NCBI RefSeq assembly: GCF_000316035.1
Contig: NZ_ANHX01000040.1
Location: 1 to 64,000 of the forward strand
Source: Paenibacillus sp. PAMC 26794
GTDB taxonomy: Bacteria; Bacillota; Bacilli; Paenibacillales; Paenibacillaceae
Direction: 5' to 3'
DNA: 64,000 bases
The notes beneath the pieces were generated by a model that saw nothing but the letters and a program-made list of their open reading frames with translations, did no database searches and was not told where the DNA came from. The stretch's first letter is position 1, and the number at the start of each line of letters is the position of its first letter. The position numbers were made by a program, and so were the translations under genes. Shown here one piece after another: positions 22,429 to 32,813 of the stretch.

Positions 22429-24471
22429 CTACATGGCAGCGGCTTCTTCTCCCAGCGGCAGCATGTAATACTGCGCCTGCTGCCCTTCATGCTGCTGGTA
22501 TACAACGACCAGCAGCGTCCGGCCTTTCGCGGCAAGCGGGCTGGCGCCAGCTAGCACACGCTCAAGCCGGAACGGAAGCACATCCAATACGGTGTGCTTC
22601 TGCAGTTCCTTTTCGCCGAGACCGAGGTCGGCGAAAGCACGGGCACCCATGACCGTCTGTGCGGTCATGGCCGAGGTCATCGGCAACGCACGCGAAGCGT
22701 TGCCGTCTTCCCCGTCCGCCGCTCCATCCGCGGCGGACCCCGTTGCGTCGCCCGCAGCAAGCGACGCTTCAACCCCGGCTTCGCTGCCAATTACACCCGC
22801 CGCATCTGCGGCAGCGTCTTCCCCGGCAGCAGCCGAACTTCCCACAGCGGCACTCGGACCCGTGCCGCTGCTTTCCAGCCATGCCGTGCCTGCGGCGCCG
22901 GCAACACGTGGCAGTCGAACGTCTTCCGGACGTTCAGCCAACGTTTTCATGTAACCCGCCCACTGGTCTTTCTGAAGCGGATCTTCCCACCAGATTTTGC
23001 GTGGTTTGTATTTGTGACCGAGGAAATAATCCAGCTTCATCAGGCCGAGCACGATATCCATATGCGGCGTGTTGCGCGACTCCAGGAAGCTGTGCAGACG
23101 AGTGAACAGATCCTCCAGTTGGTGACCGATCTTCTGCCAACCTTGACCTTCCCAGTAATCCCCGAACGCCTGGAAGAAATCAAATGGCGAGTTGAACTCC
23201 TGCTCCATCAGATACTTCAGCGTATGGTCCATCCGGTGAGCGTTCCAGTATTTCTCCAGTACATCCTCCAGCCGCTTTAAGCGTACGATGTCGCTGAACG
23301 GCAGCACATCACTGCCCAGAATCTCATACGGCGCGTGATCCATATACGTATAGTTGTACTTTTCCGCATCCAGACGCAGACCCGTACCACGCAGCATTTT
23401 GAGGAATCCGAGCTGAAGCTCTTCCGGCCCCAGTGCAAACACATCATTAAATGTCTTGCGGAACGTATTGTAATCTTCCTCCGGCAATCCGGCGATGAGA
23501 TCCAGATGCTGGTCGATTTTGCCGCTGGCTTTCACCTTGTTCACGGTCCGGCTCAGCTTGGTAAAGTTCTGGCGGCGTTTCACCAATTCATTTGTCGGAT
23601 CGTTCGTAGACTGAACCCCGATCTCGAACCGGAATGTGCCTGGTGGCGCATTCTCTGCCAGATAGTCCAGTACTTCCGGACGCATGATATCCGCCGTAAT
23701 TTCAAACTGAAACACCGTCCCCTGATGATTCTCGATCAGGAATTTGAACATTTCGAGCGCATAATCCCGCTTGATGTTGAACGTCCGGTCCACAAACTTG
23801 ATCAGCTTCGCGCCCTTCTCGATCAGGTACAGAATATCCGACTTCGTCCGCTCAATATCGTAATATCGCACGCCGACCTCTATACTGGACAGACAGAACT
23901 GACAACTGAACGGACAGCCCCGACTGGTCTCAAAATAAACAACCCGTTTCCCAAGCTCCGGAATATCCTCTTCAAATCGGTGCGGTGACGGCAGATCGTT
24001 CAGATCCGCCTTCGGCCGTCCTGGCATGAGAATGACTTCTTCCCCTTTGCGATACGCCAGTCCATACACGAAGTGGAACTTCTTGCTTCCTTCCAGCTCC
24101 ATTAAAAGCTGATGCAGCGTCTCTTCCCCTTCACCCATCACGATGAAATCCACATTTGGAATCCGGTTCATCCAATATTCCGTGTCGTAGGACACTTCCG
24201 GCCCGCCCAGCAGAATTTTCACGTTCGGCATAACCTTTTTCAGATTATCAATGACCTTGATCGTCTCTTCAGTGTTCCAGATGTAACACGAGAAACCAAT
24301 TACGTCCGCCCCACGCTGGTACAGATCAGACACAATATTCATCACTGGGTCCTTGATCGTATACTCCGCCAGGTCAATATCAAAATCCTTCTCACTGTAC
24401 GCCTTCAGACATCGCAAGGCCAAGGAGGTATGGATGTACTTTGCATTTAATGTAGAAAGAATAACCTTCAT
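22429..24471 (-). CDS. B12-binding-type radical SAM protein with Ala/Gly-rich insertion (DUF4080 type)
   Basis: 680 residues. N-terminal cobalamin-binding-like Rossmann domain (MKVILSTLNAKYIHTSLALR, GFSCYIWNTEETI, residues 1-130), radical SAM core with CPFSCQFC near residue 190, and the DUF4080-type C-terminal region (YKPRKIWWEDP near 510). Residues about 530-605 are almost only Ala, Gly, Ser, Glu and Asp, GC-rich, and unlike the rest; the chain then returns to a folded end. The substrate is unknown. Terminated at 22227-22268. Confidence 0.8.
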   Translation of the reverse strand: MKVILSTLNAKYIHTSLALRCLKAYSEKDFDIDLAEYTIKDPVMNIVSDLYQRGADVIGFSCYIWNTEETIKVIDNLKKVMPNVKILLGGPEVSYDTEYWMNRIPNVDFIVMGEGEETLHQLLMELEGSKKFHFVYGLAYRKGEEVILMPGRPKADLNDLPSPHRFEEDIPELGKRVVYFETSRGCPFSCQFCLSSIEVGVRYYDIERTKSDILYLIEKGAKLIKFVDRTFNIKRDYALEMFKFLIENHQGTVFQFEITADIMRPEVLDYLAENAPPGTFRFEIGVQSTNDPTNELVKRRQNFTKLSRTVNKVKASGKIDQHLDLIAGLPEEDYNTFRKTFNDVFALGPEELQLGFLKMLRGTGLRLDAEKYNYTYMDHAPYEILGSDVLPFSDIVRLKRLEDVLEKYWNAHRMDHTLKYLMEQEFNSPFDFFQAFGDYWEGQGWQKIGHQLEDLFTRLHSFLESRNTPHMDIVLGLMKLDYFLGHKYKPRKIWWEDPLQKDQWAGYMKTLAERPEDVRLPRVAGAAGTAWLESSGTGPSAAVGSSAAAGEDAAADAAGVIGSEAGVEASLAAGDATGSAADGAADGEDGNASRALPMTSAMTAQTVMGARAFADLGLGEKELQKHTVLDVLPFRLERVLAGASPLAAKGRTLLVVVYQQHEGQQAQYYMLPLGEEAAAM

Positions 24472-24605
24472 GGTTCACAACCTTTGCCTGGACACCCAGA
24501 CCATATTTTTTGTAAAAGGAAAGCTGCACAGCCATCCTGCCCGGATGCTGTTCAAGCAACTCTCAAGGATAGCCATTCCATGCCTCATGGACATATCCAT
24601 CTTTT

Positions 24606-24643
24606 GTCTTTTTGAAAAGAGTGGACACTCTTTTCAAAAAGAC
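24606..24643. repeat. Perfect 18 bp inverted repeat with a 2 nt loop
   Basis: GTCTTTTTGAAAAGAGTG, then GA, then its exact reverse complement. Located 135 bp upstream of the radical SAM start, where it could form a cruciform or act as a bidirectional terminator. Confidence 0.6.
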
Positions 24644-25197
24644 ATATACACCCCGCCAAACCCAAACCACAACATACAGTATAAAATCAGTACATTCAGC
24701 CTACATGTTGTACAACATACAGTCAGCCATTTCTAACCCCAATGTCCACCCTTTGAATGACAATTCGCCACCATTTGTCCACTCTACAGAGACACGATAA
24801 TCAACTTCAAACTCAACTTCAACTTGTAAAAGACCTCATTCGCATTCCATCCACAATTCGATATCCACATTTTACTGCCTTGAGCCTTGAGGCTTTAACC
24901 TCGAACCTCTTCCGGACACTTCACCCATATCATGGACGAACCATCGAACTCTTATAGAGCTTGTCTTCAAACTCAGGCAAGAGATACGTCGAAAGGATAC
25001 CAGGGTCCAACACCTACCCCGCCCGGCAACTGTAGCATTAAACTCAGCCAAAGGATCGATCATTCCTTGCACCGGAGAAAATGGAACTGTCCAACGGATT
25101 GTGGAACAAAAGGATTGTACGGAGCAGGAAGATGCTGTGAATCAGAACACAGGCTAGCTAATTCTGGCGAATTTTCCAGACCATTTTCTAAGGAACC

Positions 25198-25240
25198 GAG
25201 GACGACTTATTTGGCCGTCGAGTCCTCCTTTTATTTTGTA
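25198..25240 (+). terminator. Terminator-type hairpin in the non-coding stretch
   Basis: GAGGACGAC pairs with GTCG.GTCCTC across a TTATTTGGC loop and is followed by CTTTTATTTT on the plus strand. No plus-strand gene precedes it. Confidence 0.6.
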
Positions 25241-25550
25241 AGGAACATCAGACACGTTATTGACCAAAATCACCCGACAAACATGCTGTAAACCGCTGTT
25301 TATTCCGATATAGCGAGTTTCAGATTTCTTAGATTGCTGCGGGCGCTTCAAACCCCTGAATAAGACGTCACAGGTTCGTTAACGCTTCCGCTCCATGTTC
25401 CGCCCCTGACACTCAATTGTGCTCCTGCTTTCGGCAGGTTTGAAGATACCCTCTAGATACATATCTATCATCTTTTCGAACATTTAGCTTTAAGCACATG
25501 AACTTCAAAGTTTGGAAAGTCAAATTTAACAATTCATACTCATTTCATAC

Positions 25551-27431
25551 TCACTCATACTCGTAAAACGCATCATCATCCGTATCCACTTCTTCGCCCG
25601 ATTGCTTCTGGAAAAACTCCAGGAACGGCAGTCCGTACTTGCGGTACTTGACCTCACCGACCCCTTTGATATCCAGCATGTCACGTTCTGTCTGTGGACA
25701 TACCACACTCATCTCACGCAGGGTTGCATCATTGAAGATAATGTACGATGGTACATGCTCTTTGGCCGCCAGATCACGCCGAATCAGACGAAGCTGTTCA
25801 AATACCGTCTCATTAACCGCAGATGGCATCGCATCGCGTCCGCGGCGTCCACCATAGTTCGTACCCGAAGCTGTTGCCGCTGTCTTACGGACAACACGCT
25901 GCATCACTTCACGCTGGCCTTTGAGCACTTCCACCGCCAGTGGCTGCAAACGCACAACCGGATACTGTCCCTCAGACAGCATCAGATATCCTTCGGATAC
26001 CATCACGTTGATGATCTCCGATATCTCGCGCTCTGTCCGATTGCCCATCACACCATAGGTTGGCAGAGAGTTGAAGCCATAATCGAGCACTTTTTTTGCA
26101 CGGGAGCCTTTGAGCACTGAAGCGACCAGTGATACACCATACCGTTCACGCATACGGTGAATGCAGCTGAATATTTTCTGCGCATCAATCGTCATGTCTA
26201 CCAGCTCGCGGTCGTCCGTACAGGAACTGCAAGTACCGCAAGGTGTATCGTCATGCACCTCACCGAAATAATCCAGCTGCGCACTGCGCAGACAACGCGT
26301 CGTGTAACAGTAATCCACCATCTGTTGCAGCTTCCTGTAATCGTTCTGTTTGCGGTCACCCTCCATCGGATTCTGTTCAATCAGGAACTTCTGAGTGATA
26401 ATGTCCTGTGCCCCAAATAGCAGAATACACTGGCTTGGCTCTCCGTCCCGGCCCGCACGTCCGGCTTCCTGTACATATGCCTCCATATTCTTCGGCATGC
26501 TGTTATGAATCACGTATCGCACGTTCGATTTATCAATCCCCATCCCGAACGCATTGGTCGCTACCATCACTCGTATATCATCGTACAAAAAGGCTTCCTG
26601 GCTCTGGGATCGTTCATCGTCCGTCATGCCGGCATGGTAGCGTCCTGCAGGCAATCCCGCCTGCAACAAACGCTGATGCAGATCGTCCACGTCCTTACGG
26701 GTCGCGGCGTATACAATGCCTGGCTCGCTGGCATGCTCGCGCGCATAATTCAGGACAAAATCCTTCTTGCTCTCGCCACGCAGCACGCTAAACGCCAGAT
26801 TATCTCGCCCAAGTCCGGTCACATACGTCTGCGGGTCCTGCAAACGCAGCAGCCGCAGAATATCGCCCATGACCTCGGGCGTCGCTGTAGCCGTAAAGGC
26901 CGCAACCACCGGCCGCTCCGGCAAACTGTCCACAAACGGCGCTACCGCCAGGTAGCTTGTCCGAAAATCATGCCCCCACTGCGACACACAGTGGGCCTCA
27001 TCCACAGCAACGCAAGAGATCGGCAAATAGCCCATCTCCTCGCGGAACCAATCCAGCTCCAGTCGCTCAGGCGCGACATAGAGCAGCTTCAGCTCACCGC
27101 GCTGCGCCGCACGGATGCGATCATTCACTTCTTTGCCGCTAAGTGTACTATTAATATACGCGGCAGCAATTCCGGCGGTCGTCAACGCATCGACCTGGTC
27201 CTTCATTAATGAAATTAACGGAGAAACAACAAGCGTCAGTCCTGAATATAACAGAGCGGGGATCTGATAACAGATCGACTTACCGCCCCCGGTTGGCATA
27301 ATGCCGAGCGTATCTTCGCGCTCCAGCAGGCTGGCTACGATCTTTTTCTGTCCCTCACGGAAGTCGGGGTAGCCATAATATTTTTGCAGGAGACCCTGCG
27401 CTTCTTCTAATGTAGGTGTTTGCACACTCAT
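25551..27431 (-). CDS. recQ: ATP-dependent DNA helicase RecQ
   Basis: 626 residues. Helicase motif I MPTGGGKS (K51), VDEAHC (motif II), FTATAT (III), and [10 protein letters not shown] (VI); then a zinc-binding CGTCSSC segment, a winged-helix RQC domain, and a C-terminal HRDC domain ([20 protein letters not shown]). Unwinds DNA 3' to 5' in recombination and fork repair. Start ATG 27431 with AAGGAGT 8 nt upstream. Length and order are as in other bacterial RecQ. Monocistronic. Confidence 0.95.
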   Translation of the reverse strand: MSVQTPTLEEAQGLLQKYYGYPDFREGQKKIVASLLEREDTLGIMPTGGGKSICYQIPALLYSGLTLVVSPLISLMKDQVDALTTAGIAAAYINSTLSGKEVNDRIRAAQRGELKLLYVAPERLELDWFREEMGYLPISCVAVDEAHCVSQWGHDFRTSYLAVAPFVDSLPERPVVAAFTATATPEVMGDILRLLRLQDPQTYVTGLGRDNLAFSVLRGESKKDFVLNYAREHASEPGIVYAATRKDVDDLHQRLLQAGLPAGRYHAGMTDDERSQSQEAFLYDDIRVMVATNAFGMGIDKSNVRYVIHNSMPKNMEAYVQEAGRAGRDGEPSQCILLFGAQDIITQKFLIEQNPMEGDRKQNDYRKLQQMVDYCYTTRCLRSAQLDYFGEVHDDTPCGTCSSCTDDRELVDMTIDAQKIFSCIHRMRERYGVSLVASVLKGSRAKKVLDYGFNSLPTYGVMGNRTEREISEIINVMVSEGYLMLSEGQYPVVRLQPLAVEVLKGQREVMQRVVRKTAATASGTNYGGRRGRDAMPSAVNETVFEQLRLIRRDLAAKEHVPSYIIFNDATLREMSVVCPQTERDMLDIKGVGEVKYRKYGLPFLEFFQKQSGEEVDTDDDAFYEYE

Positions 27432-27744
27432 GTAAAGACTCCTTACTTATCACCGGCGTTCTTCCACCAGCTTGGTCCGATCCGATTCTGACATCCGAAA
27501 GTGGCTCATATGCCGCATCCTTGACAACAAAATGGCGTTCTCATGACTTGTCCGTCAAGCAAACGCCGCTCCCTTTAGTTTAACGGCCCAGCCCCGAATG
27601 AGCAACCGCGTTTTACTGTAAAACGTTTGAAGCTTCTTCATTTAAAATAAAAACAACCGTCCTGCCCTAGTTGGACAAAACGATTGCATTAATTTTGACA
27701 AAACTATTAAGTCATACAATAACTGTTTCACACTGGTGGTACTA
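27432..27744. other. Intergenic region
   Basis: 313 bp. A weak AACCGTCC/GGAC hairpin near 27646-27690 may be a terminator of the exporter operon. No gene seen. Confidence 0.35.
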
Positions 27745-28038
27745 CTAATCTTTCAACGCCTCAACTTCAGACACAGTTAGACCACTTGTTTTGGCAATAA
27801 CTGAAACTTCAATCCCCAATGAGAGCATGTTTTTTGCAATCTCAATTGCCTTTCTTTTTTCCCCTTCTACTAATCCCTTTTCTATCCCCTTAGCTATGCC
27901 CTTTTCCGTAGCCCACTCAATCATGGAAGCTTCGTCATGCAAATATTTCTGGCGCTCTTCATACAAACGACGCGCTTCCCGATCCTGACTCAAGAACTCC
28001 AGCGTATCCATTACTTTTTTAACCCCAGATTCATTCAT
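27745..28038 (-). CDS. C-terminal part of an Rpn-type nuclease/transposase protein
   Basis: 97 residues. LEFLSQDREARRLYEERQKYLHDE and the KGIEKGLVEGEKRKAIEIAK repeat are the C-terminal tail of Rpn/PD-(D/E)XK putative transposases; the nuclease domain is missing. The ATG at 28038 overlaps the stop of the ABC gene (ATGA) and uses GGAGGCGGTG inside that gene, so it is translated as a coupled gene. Truncation relic or an Rpn short-form-like protein. Confidence 0.65.
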   Translation of the reverse strand: MNESGVKKVMDTLEFLSQDREARRLYEERQKYLHDEASMIEWATEKGIAKGIEKGLVEGEKRKAIEIAKNMLSLGIEVSVIAKTSGLTVSEVEALKD

Positions 28039-29981
28039 GTTGTATCACCGCCTCTTGCATTCATACGATAATACAATCCTTTCCTCTGCATCAGTTGTTC
28101 ATGCGTTCCATCCTCGGCAATTCGGCCATGCTCCATCACAAGGATGCGAGAGCACTGACGAGCAACCTCCATCCGATGTGTGACGAGTAACCCTATTCTG
28201 CCTTTCATAAAATTCAGCAAATGATTCATCACGTTCTGTTCTGTCTGAATATCCAGTGATGACGTTGGTTCGTCCAGAATATACAGATCCGATGACCTCG
28301 TAAAGAGTCTAGCAAGCGACAGTCGCTGTTGTTGGCCTCCAGATAGATTGGCCCCTTTCTCATGCAACATTGCTGCGTATTGTCCTTCCTGTGCCTCAAT
28401 ATATTCATGCATACCTGCCTGCTCTGCCGCAAGCTTTACCCTTTCCAACGTAGCGTCTATATTCAGACGGATATTGTCCTCAATCGTTCCTGAAAAGAAG
28501 GTTGGTGTCTGCGGCATATACGTCAGTCTGGATTGATTATCCATTTCTATGTACTCTGCAACATGTTTATTGCCCAGCAATACACTTCCTTTAGTCGGCT
28601 CGATCAGCCCTGCACACACTTGGCTTAAGGTAGATTTGCCTGCACCACTAGCGCCAACTACCGCAACCAGTTCACCAGGAACCAGATTAAGCGTAATCTG
28701 ATCCAGAATCTTCCGACCACTGTCTTCATCGGTTACCGTAATCTGTTGAAGACGTAGCATAGCAATTTCGTACTCTTTATGTGCCCCTTTTTGTGTATTC
28801 CCTTGATCTTGGTTACACATTCCCTGTGCAAGCTCCTCGTGCTTAGTATTGGATGCATCTGTCTTCTTGTTCTCCGCCAATTTCAACCATGCAGAGATAC
28901 GTCCAAATGCACCCACGCTGGCTTGCATCTGACTCCACTGGCTGGACAAGCCGAGTACTGGCCACACCACCAGTTCAAACAGCAGACTACTTGCAACAAC
29001 CATGCCCGGAGACAAAGTTCCCCTAGCCGCTGACAAAGCAATAAGGAACAACGCTGCCAATTGAGCCAGACCAAACACCGCCATCGCCACATTATGCGAC
29101 ATGCTCAGGGTCATCTGCAACTTAGCCTGAACACGATTCAGTGATTGCTGTTGTGTCCGAAAACGTGCGAGAAACCACGGTGAAGAATTATACATCTGAA
29201 TCACCGGTATCCCTTCAACATACTGTTGGATCTGTTCTTGGGACTCGCCTTCCCTGGATTCGACCTCATCGGACAGATGTACAATTCGCTGATCATACAA
29301 CCTCGCCGTAAACCAGATTGCCCCTGCACTTACCAAGGCAATAACCGCAACCCATGCATCTGCTCTGTACAAGTATCCCAGCGATAGAGCAATGATGAAT
29401 ACAACCGTAACACCCTCTGCAATAGCCTCCACAACTTCTGCACCATGCTTGGTGTCTTCCTTGATGCGAAGCATCACATCCCCGGACTTCTGTCTGCGCA
29501 CCCAGGAATAGGGCATCCGGTTTAACAGTTTCAACAGATCCATGGACATATCCCGTTGCATCGATTCCTTGAGCCATACCAGCACATAACGATGCATCGC
29601 GAGCAATACAATAAACCCTGCCAGAATGGCGATAAAGATCATCGCTGTAGCATTAAGCTTCTCCTGTCCCCCATCATGAATAGCATCCACGAAGAATCCC
29701 TGTACAAAGGCAAGTCCCCAATCAAAGACCGCATCTGCTGCGATAAAAATGAGCAAGATCGCTACAGCTAATCCATAAGGCTTCATCCAGCGAAAAATGA
29801 CGGGCCATACCGTTGCCAATGATACAGCTTGCTTTGGGTCATCTGGAACATCACTTTCGTTCATCTGATGATGAGCTTCATTTTCATTATTTTCATTTAT
29901 CTCATATGCTCCACTTTTCTCATGACTGCTTTTCATTTCAACATCATCGGCATATACTGCATCTTCGATCTTGTTACTCAT
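28035..29981 (-). CDS. ABC exporter, second half-transporter
   Basis: About 648 residues from ATG 29981 (GGAGGG upstream). An acidic 60-residue N-terminal extension, six-helix membrane domain, then an ATPase with Walker A GASGAGKST, LSGGQQQRLSLARL signature and Walker B LYILDEPTSSLD. Exports an unknown, probably toxic or lipid-like substrate as a heterodimer with the gene upstream, whose stop it overlaps by 8 nt. Confidence 0.85.
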   Translation of the reverse strand: MSNKIEDAVYADDVEMKSSHEKSGAYEINENNENEAHHQMNESDVPDDPKQAVSLATVWPVIFRWMKPYGLAVAILLIFIAADAVFDWGLAFVQGFFVDAIHDGGQEKLNATAMIFIAILAGFIVLLAMHRYVLVWLKESMQRDMSMDLLKLLNRMPYSWVRRQKSGDVMLRIKEDTKHGAEVVEAIAEGVTVVFIIALSLGYLYRADAWVAVIALVSAGAIWFTARLYDQRIVHLSDEVESREGESQEQIQQYVEGIPVIQMYNSSPWFLARFRTQQQSLNRVQAKLQMTLSMSHNVAMAVFGLAQLAALFLIALSAARGTLSPGMVVASSLLFELVVWPVLGLSSQWSQMQASVGAFGRISAWLKLAENKKTDASNTKHEELAQGMCNQDQGNTQKGAHKEYEIAMLRLQQITVTDEDSGRKILDQITLNLVPGELVAVVGASGAGKSTLSQVCAGLIEPTKGSVLLGNKHVAEYIEMDNQSRLTYMPQTPTFFSGTIEDNIRLNIDATLERVKLAAEQAGMHEYIEAQEGQYAAMLHEKGANLSGGQQQRLSLARLFTRSSDLYILDEPTSSLDIQTEQNVMNHLLNFMKGRIGLLVTHRMEVARQCSRILVMEHGRIAEDGTHEQLMQRKGLYYRMNARGGDTT

Positions 29982-31794
29982 GCTGTCCCTCCACTTCCGT
30001 ATCCTGCTCCGCAATATAACTTCGATATCCGTTTGGCCGATCCAGCAATTCACGATGAGTCCCCGTATCTTCGACGCGTCCCTTCTGGATATAGATGACC
30101 TGATCTGCCCGTTCTATCAGCGATAATCGATGAGTAACTGCAATAACCGTTGTGCCTTTGTCAGCAGTGATTCGGGCAAAGAGATCATTCAATCGTTGCT
30201 CATGCCACGGGTCTTGAGATGACGTTGGTTCATCCAACAATAGAATATCCGGGTTCCTCAGCATCGCTCTGGCCAGACTAATACGCTGAAGTTCACCACC
30301 CGACATCGTCCCGCCTTGCGGCTGAAGCTCTGTCCCATAGCCGAGCGATTGACGCATAATCGCGTCATGTGCATGCGTCATATGGGCCGCAACCTTTACT
30401 TGATCGGCAGATATCTCCTCTTGTCCAAAAACAATATTCTCTTCCACGGTACCTGTGAAAATAAAGGCTTGTTGCGGAACATATACCTGATTGACATGCC
30501 CTGTCTGAACTTCATGCATATCCTTCAGTGAATTCTTCTGATTCATGACCTGGATAGAACCAGTAACAGGTGAATCTAATCCGGCTATTAATTTCAATAA
30601 CGTGGTTTTCCCGCATCCACTTGGCCCCGTGATTACAGTAAGCTTTCCTTTCTTGGCCTCAAAAGAAATATCTGTTAACACTTCTTCTTGCTCCGCATAC
30701 CTATAAGACACATGCTGCACGTTGATGCCAGCTGGTTTATATTGCTTTTCAAGCTGCCCTAAATGCGTATCGGACTGTACATATGTATTTGTACTGGTTT
30801 TAGCAATCGTGTTCTTTTTCTCCAAATCCAGCACCTCAAAGATTCTGGACGCATGAGAAGCCGAACCAATAAAATCATTCCACAACCCAGATAACGATTC
30901 AATCGGACGAGTTAACTGACTGCTTGCTACCAGAAAAGCTGCCAGTCCGCCTACATCCATATGTCCATTCAGGACCTGCATGCCGCCTAGATAGAGAATC
31001 AGAATCATGCCACCATACGTGGAGACCCGTCCGGCTGCTTCCGAAAGTCGTTGTAACACAGATACAGACATCGTATGTTTGAACACCTGATCCATTCGAT
31101 CTTTAAAATGATGGTGTACATAACCCGCGAGTCCGTAACTTCGGATCTCAACCGGGGCTTGGATGATTTCAGTCAGTATCTCATCTCTTGACGCTGCGCT
31201 GGCATTCAACTGATCATGCTGTCTTTGTAGACGTTTACCGAGTCCTACCATTACAAGAGGATAGATCAATGTGAATGCAATGATAGCCAACGACAACGGC
31301 AAGTTCACCCAGCTGAAGTAAGCAAAAGCAAGAATCAGCTGAATGATATTTTTTGCAAGTTCAATGCCATGTTGGTTTATCCCCTTCTGTGCTTCCTTGG
31401 CTGAAGTCCAGATCCTAGAGGTTAGGTCACCCGTATGATAATGTGCCAGATCGCGTGTCTCTGTGTTGCTAAAGGATGAGAGCAGTAGAGACTGCACAGA
31501 CAATAATGTCTTTTGCTGGAATAACGTCTCGACCCTCGTCATGAATACGGTTACAATCAATCGTAATACTACAATGCTAACGCCTATGATCAACCCTGAG
31601 TAGAGTAACGAAAACTGTGCTTCAGTCGCGCCTTTGACCAGTCTTCGGATCGATTCCAAATAACCGACCTCAATCAGTGAGACCATACATGCGGCGAAAA
31701 GTAACAGAATGATGAACATACGGTACTTGCCCGTTAGTGTCCATAATCGAGTTATCATGCCTAACGTTGTATAAGTTCTTTTGTCAGCAAACAT
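29974..31794 (-). CDS. ABC exporter, first half-transporter
   Basis: About 606 residues from ATG 31794 (GGAG at 9 nt; ATG 31818 has no site). Membrane domain residues 20-310, ATPase with Walker A GPSGCGKTT, MSGGELQRISLARA signature and ILLLDEPTSSQD, where the usual catalytic Glu is E. The last base before the Q-loop partner is standard. Forms a pair with the following gene. Probably controlled by the divergent AraC-type regulator at 31909. Confidence 0.85.
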   Translation of the reverse strand: MFADKRTYTTLGMITRLWTLTGKYRMFIILLLFAACMVSLIEVGYLESIRRLVKGATEAQFSLLYSGLIIGVSIVVLRLIVTVFMTRVETLFQQKTLLSVQSLLLSSFSNTETRDLAHYHTGDLTSRIWTSAKEAQKGINQHGIELAKNIIQLILAFAYFSWVNLPLSLAIIAFTLIYPLVMVGLGKRLQRQHDQLNASAASRDEILTEIIQAPVEIRSYGLAGYVHHHFKDRMDQVFKHTMSVSVLQRLSEAAGRVSTYGGMILILYLGGMQVLNGHMDVGGLAAFLVASSQLTRPIESLSGLWNDFIGSASHASRIFEVLDLEKKNTIAKTSTNTYVQSDTHLGQLEKQYKPAGINVQHVSYRYAEQEEVLTDISFEAKKGKLTVITGPSGCGKTTLLKLIAGLDSPVTGSIQVMNQKNSLKDMHEVQTGHVNQVYVPQQAFIFTGTVEENIVFGQEEISADQVKVAAHMTHAHDAIMRQSLGYGTELQPQGGTMSGGELQRISLARAMLRNPDILLLDEPTSSQDPWHEQRLNDLFARITADKGTTVIAVTHRLSLIERADQVIYIQKGRVEDTGTHRELLDRPNGYRSYIAEQDTEVEGQHE

Positions 31795-31908
31795 GGATGG
31801 TTTCTCCAATCTTGTCATTAAATTATGTACTTGGTTATGATATCATCGGTGATAAGGAAAAAATGAACATTTATTGCTGAAAGTACTATTAGAAGTAGGG
31901 AGATTGAT

Positions 31909-32802
31909 ATGCAACACGATCTGCTAGACACATTGGATAAGCTATTCGACTACATAGAAGACCATATTCAAGACAAATTAACGCTGGATCATCTGGCATC
32001 TGTGACTCATATATCCAAATCCCACCTGCATCGCATGTTCAAACATGTAAGCGGACAATTGCCTGGAGAATACATTCGTTCACGCAAATTGGCACGCAGC
32101 CTGGAGCAATTGGTGAATCTGAACTGGAAGATTATCGATATCAGCGGACATTACGCTTTTGAACATGAACAATCCTACATACGTGCTTTCAAACAAGCCT
32201 TCGGCATTACACCCCTGCAGTATCGCAAACAGGGAGCTGGAGACCTTGAATTCACAGCCCGCATGACTTCGTCCATGATCACGATGCTTCCGTACGGATA
32301 TATTTTCACACCAACGTATGTACGAAAACCGGCCATGAAACTCATTGGGCAACGATCCCACATTCGGTATGCAGACAATGAAGAACACTATGAAGCCAAT
32401 TCAGCAGGCAACGACTTTTTTGAAAAACACTTTCATTCGATTCCTAACGTGTTGCAACCCAACGTATATATTGGATTTACCAATGAAATTAACGAGGATT
32501 ACAGTACATACCAGCCGTCTGTAGAGGTCGCCAGTCTGGATCATATCCCTGAAGAACTGGACGGAATTGAGGTCCCGGCCAACCAGTATGCCGTATTCAA
32601 ATTCGTCTGTGATTTCCATCCAAGTCTGATTAACATTGATCATCTGGACAGTGTCTGGACATTTATTGATGAATATTGGCAGAGCCATTCAGGGTACAAG
32701 AAGAGTGATCCATACTATTTTGAAAGAATTGATGGCAGTCTGGCTCAGGACCACTACGGAGAGTTGGACATTTATATTCCTGCAAAGCAAATTTCACTGT
32801 AG
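31909..32802 (+). CDS. AraC-family regulator with GyrI-like effector domain
   Basis: 297 residues. Two-helix-turn-helix AraC domain at residues 8-105 (LASVTHISKSHLHRMFKHV, ISGHYAFEHEQSYIRAFKQAFG) followed by a GyrI-like ligand-binding domain (residues 125-297), the layout of Rob/BmrR-type drug-sensing activators. Start ATG 31909 after AGTAGGGAGATTG. Its divergent placement suggests that it controls the ABC exporter pair. Confidence 0.85.
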   Translation: MQHDLLDTLDKLFDYIEDHIQDKLTLDHLASVTHISKSHLHRMFKHVSGQLPGEYIRSRKLARSLEQLVNLNWKIIDISGHYAFEHEQSYIRAFKQAFGITPLQYRKQGAGDLEFTARMTSSMITMLPYGYIFTPTYVRKPAMKLIGQRSHIRYADNEEHYEANSAGNDFFEKHFHSIPNVLQPNVYIGFTNEINEDYSTYQPSVEVASLDHIPEELDGIEVPANQYAVFKFVCDFHPSLINIDHLDSVWTFIDEYWQSHSGYKKSDPYYFERIDGSLAQDHYGELDIYIPAKQISL

Positions 32803-32813
32803 GTGGAGGTTCG

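Larger units (their letters stand above)
24472..25550. other. 1.1 kb without a convincing gene
   Basis: Frames here are short and lack start sites. The stretch contains the long hairpin at 24606-24643, a terminator-type hairpin at 25198-25235, and a structured-looking portion (about 24950-25200) with repeated GGATTGT. A non-coding transcript on the plus strand ending at the terminator is possible but I cannot assign an RNA family. Confidence 0.35.

Noticed and set aside
22592..23280. Long plus-strand frames opposite the radical SAM gene
   Set aside because: They are antisense shadows created by the GC-rich Ala/Gly-coding stretch and lack ribosome binding sites.
24950..25200. Cobalamin riboswitch or RNase P RNA
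   Set aside because: CCCGCCCGGCAACTGTAGC recalls a B12-box fragment, but the other conserved blocks are absent and no B12-related gene lies downstream on that strand; RNase P signature blocks are also missing.
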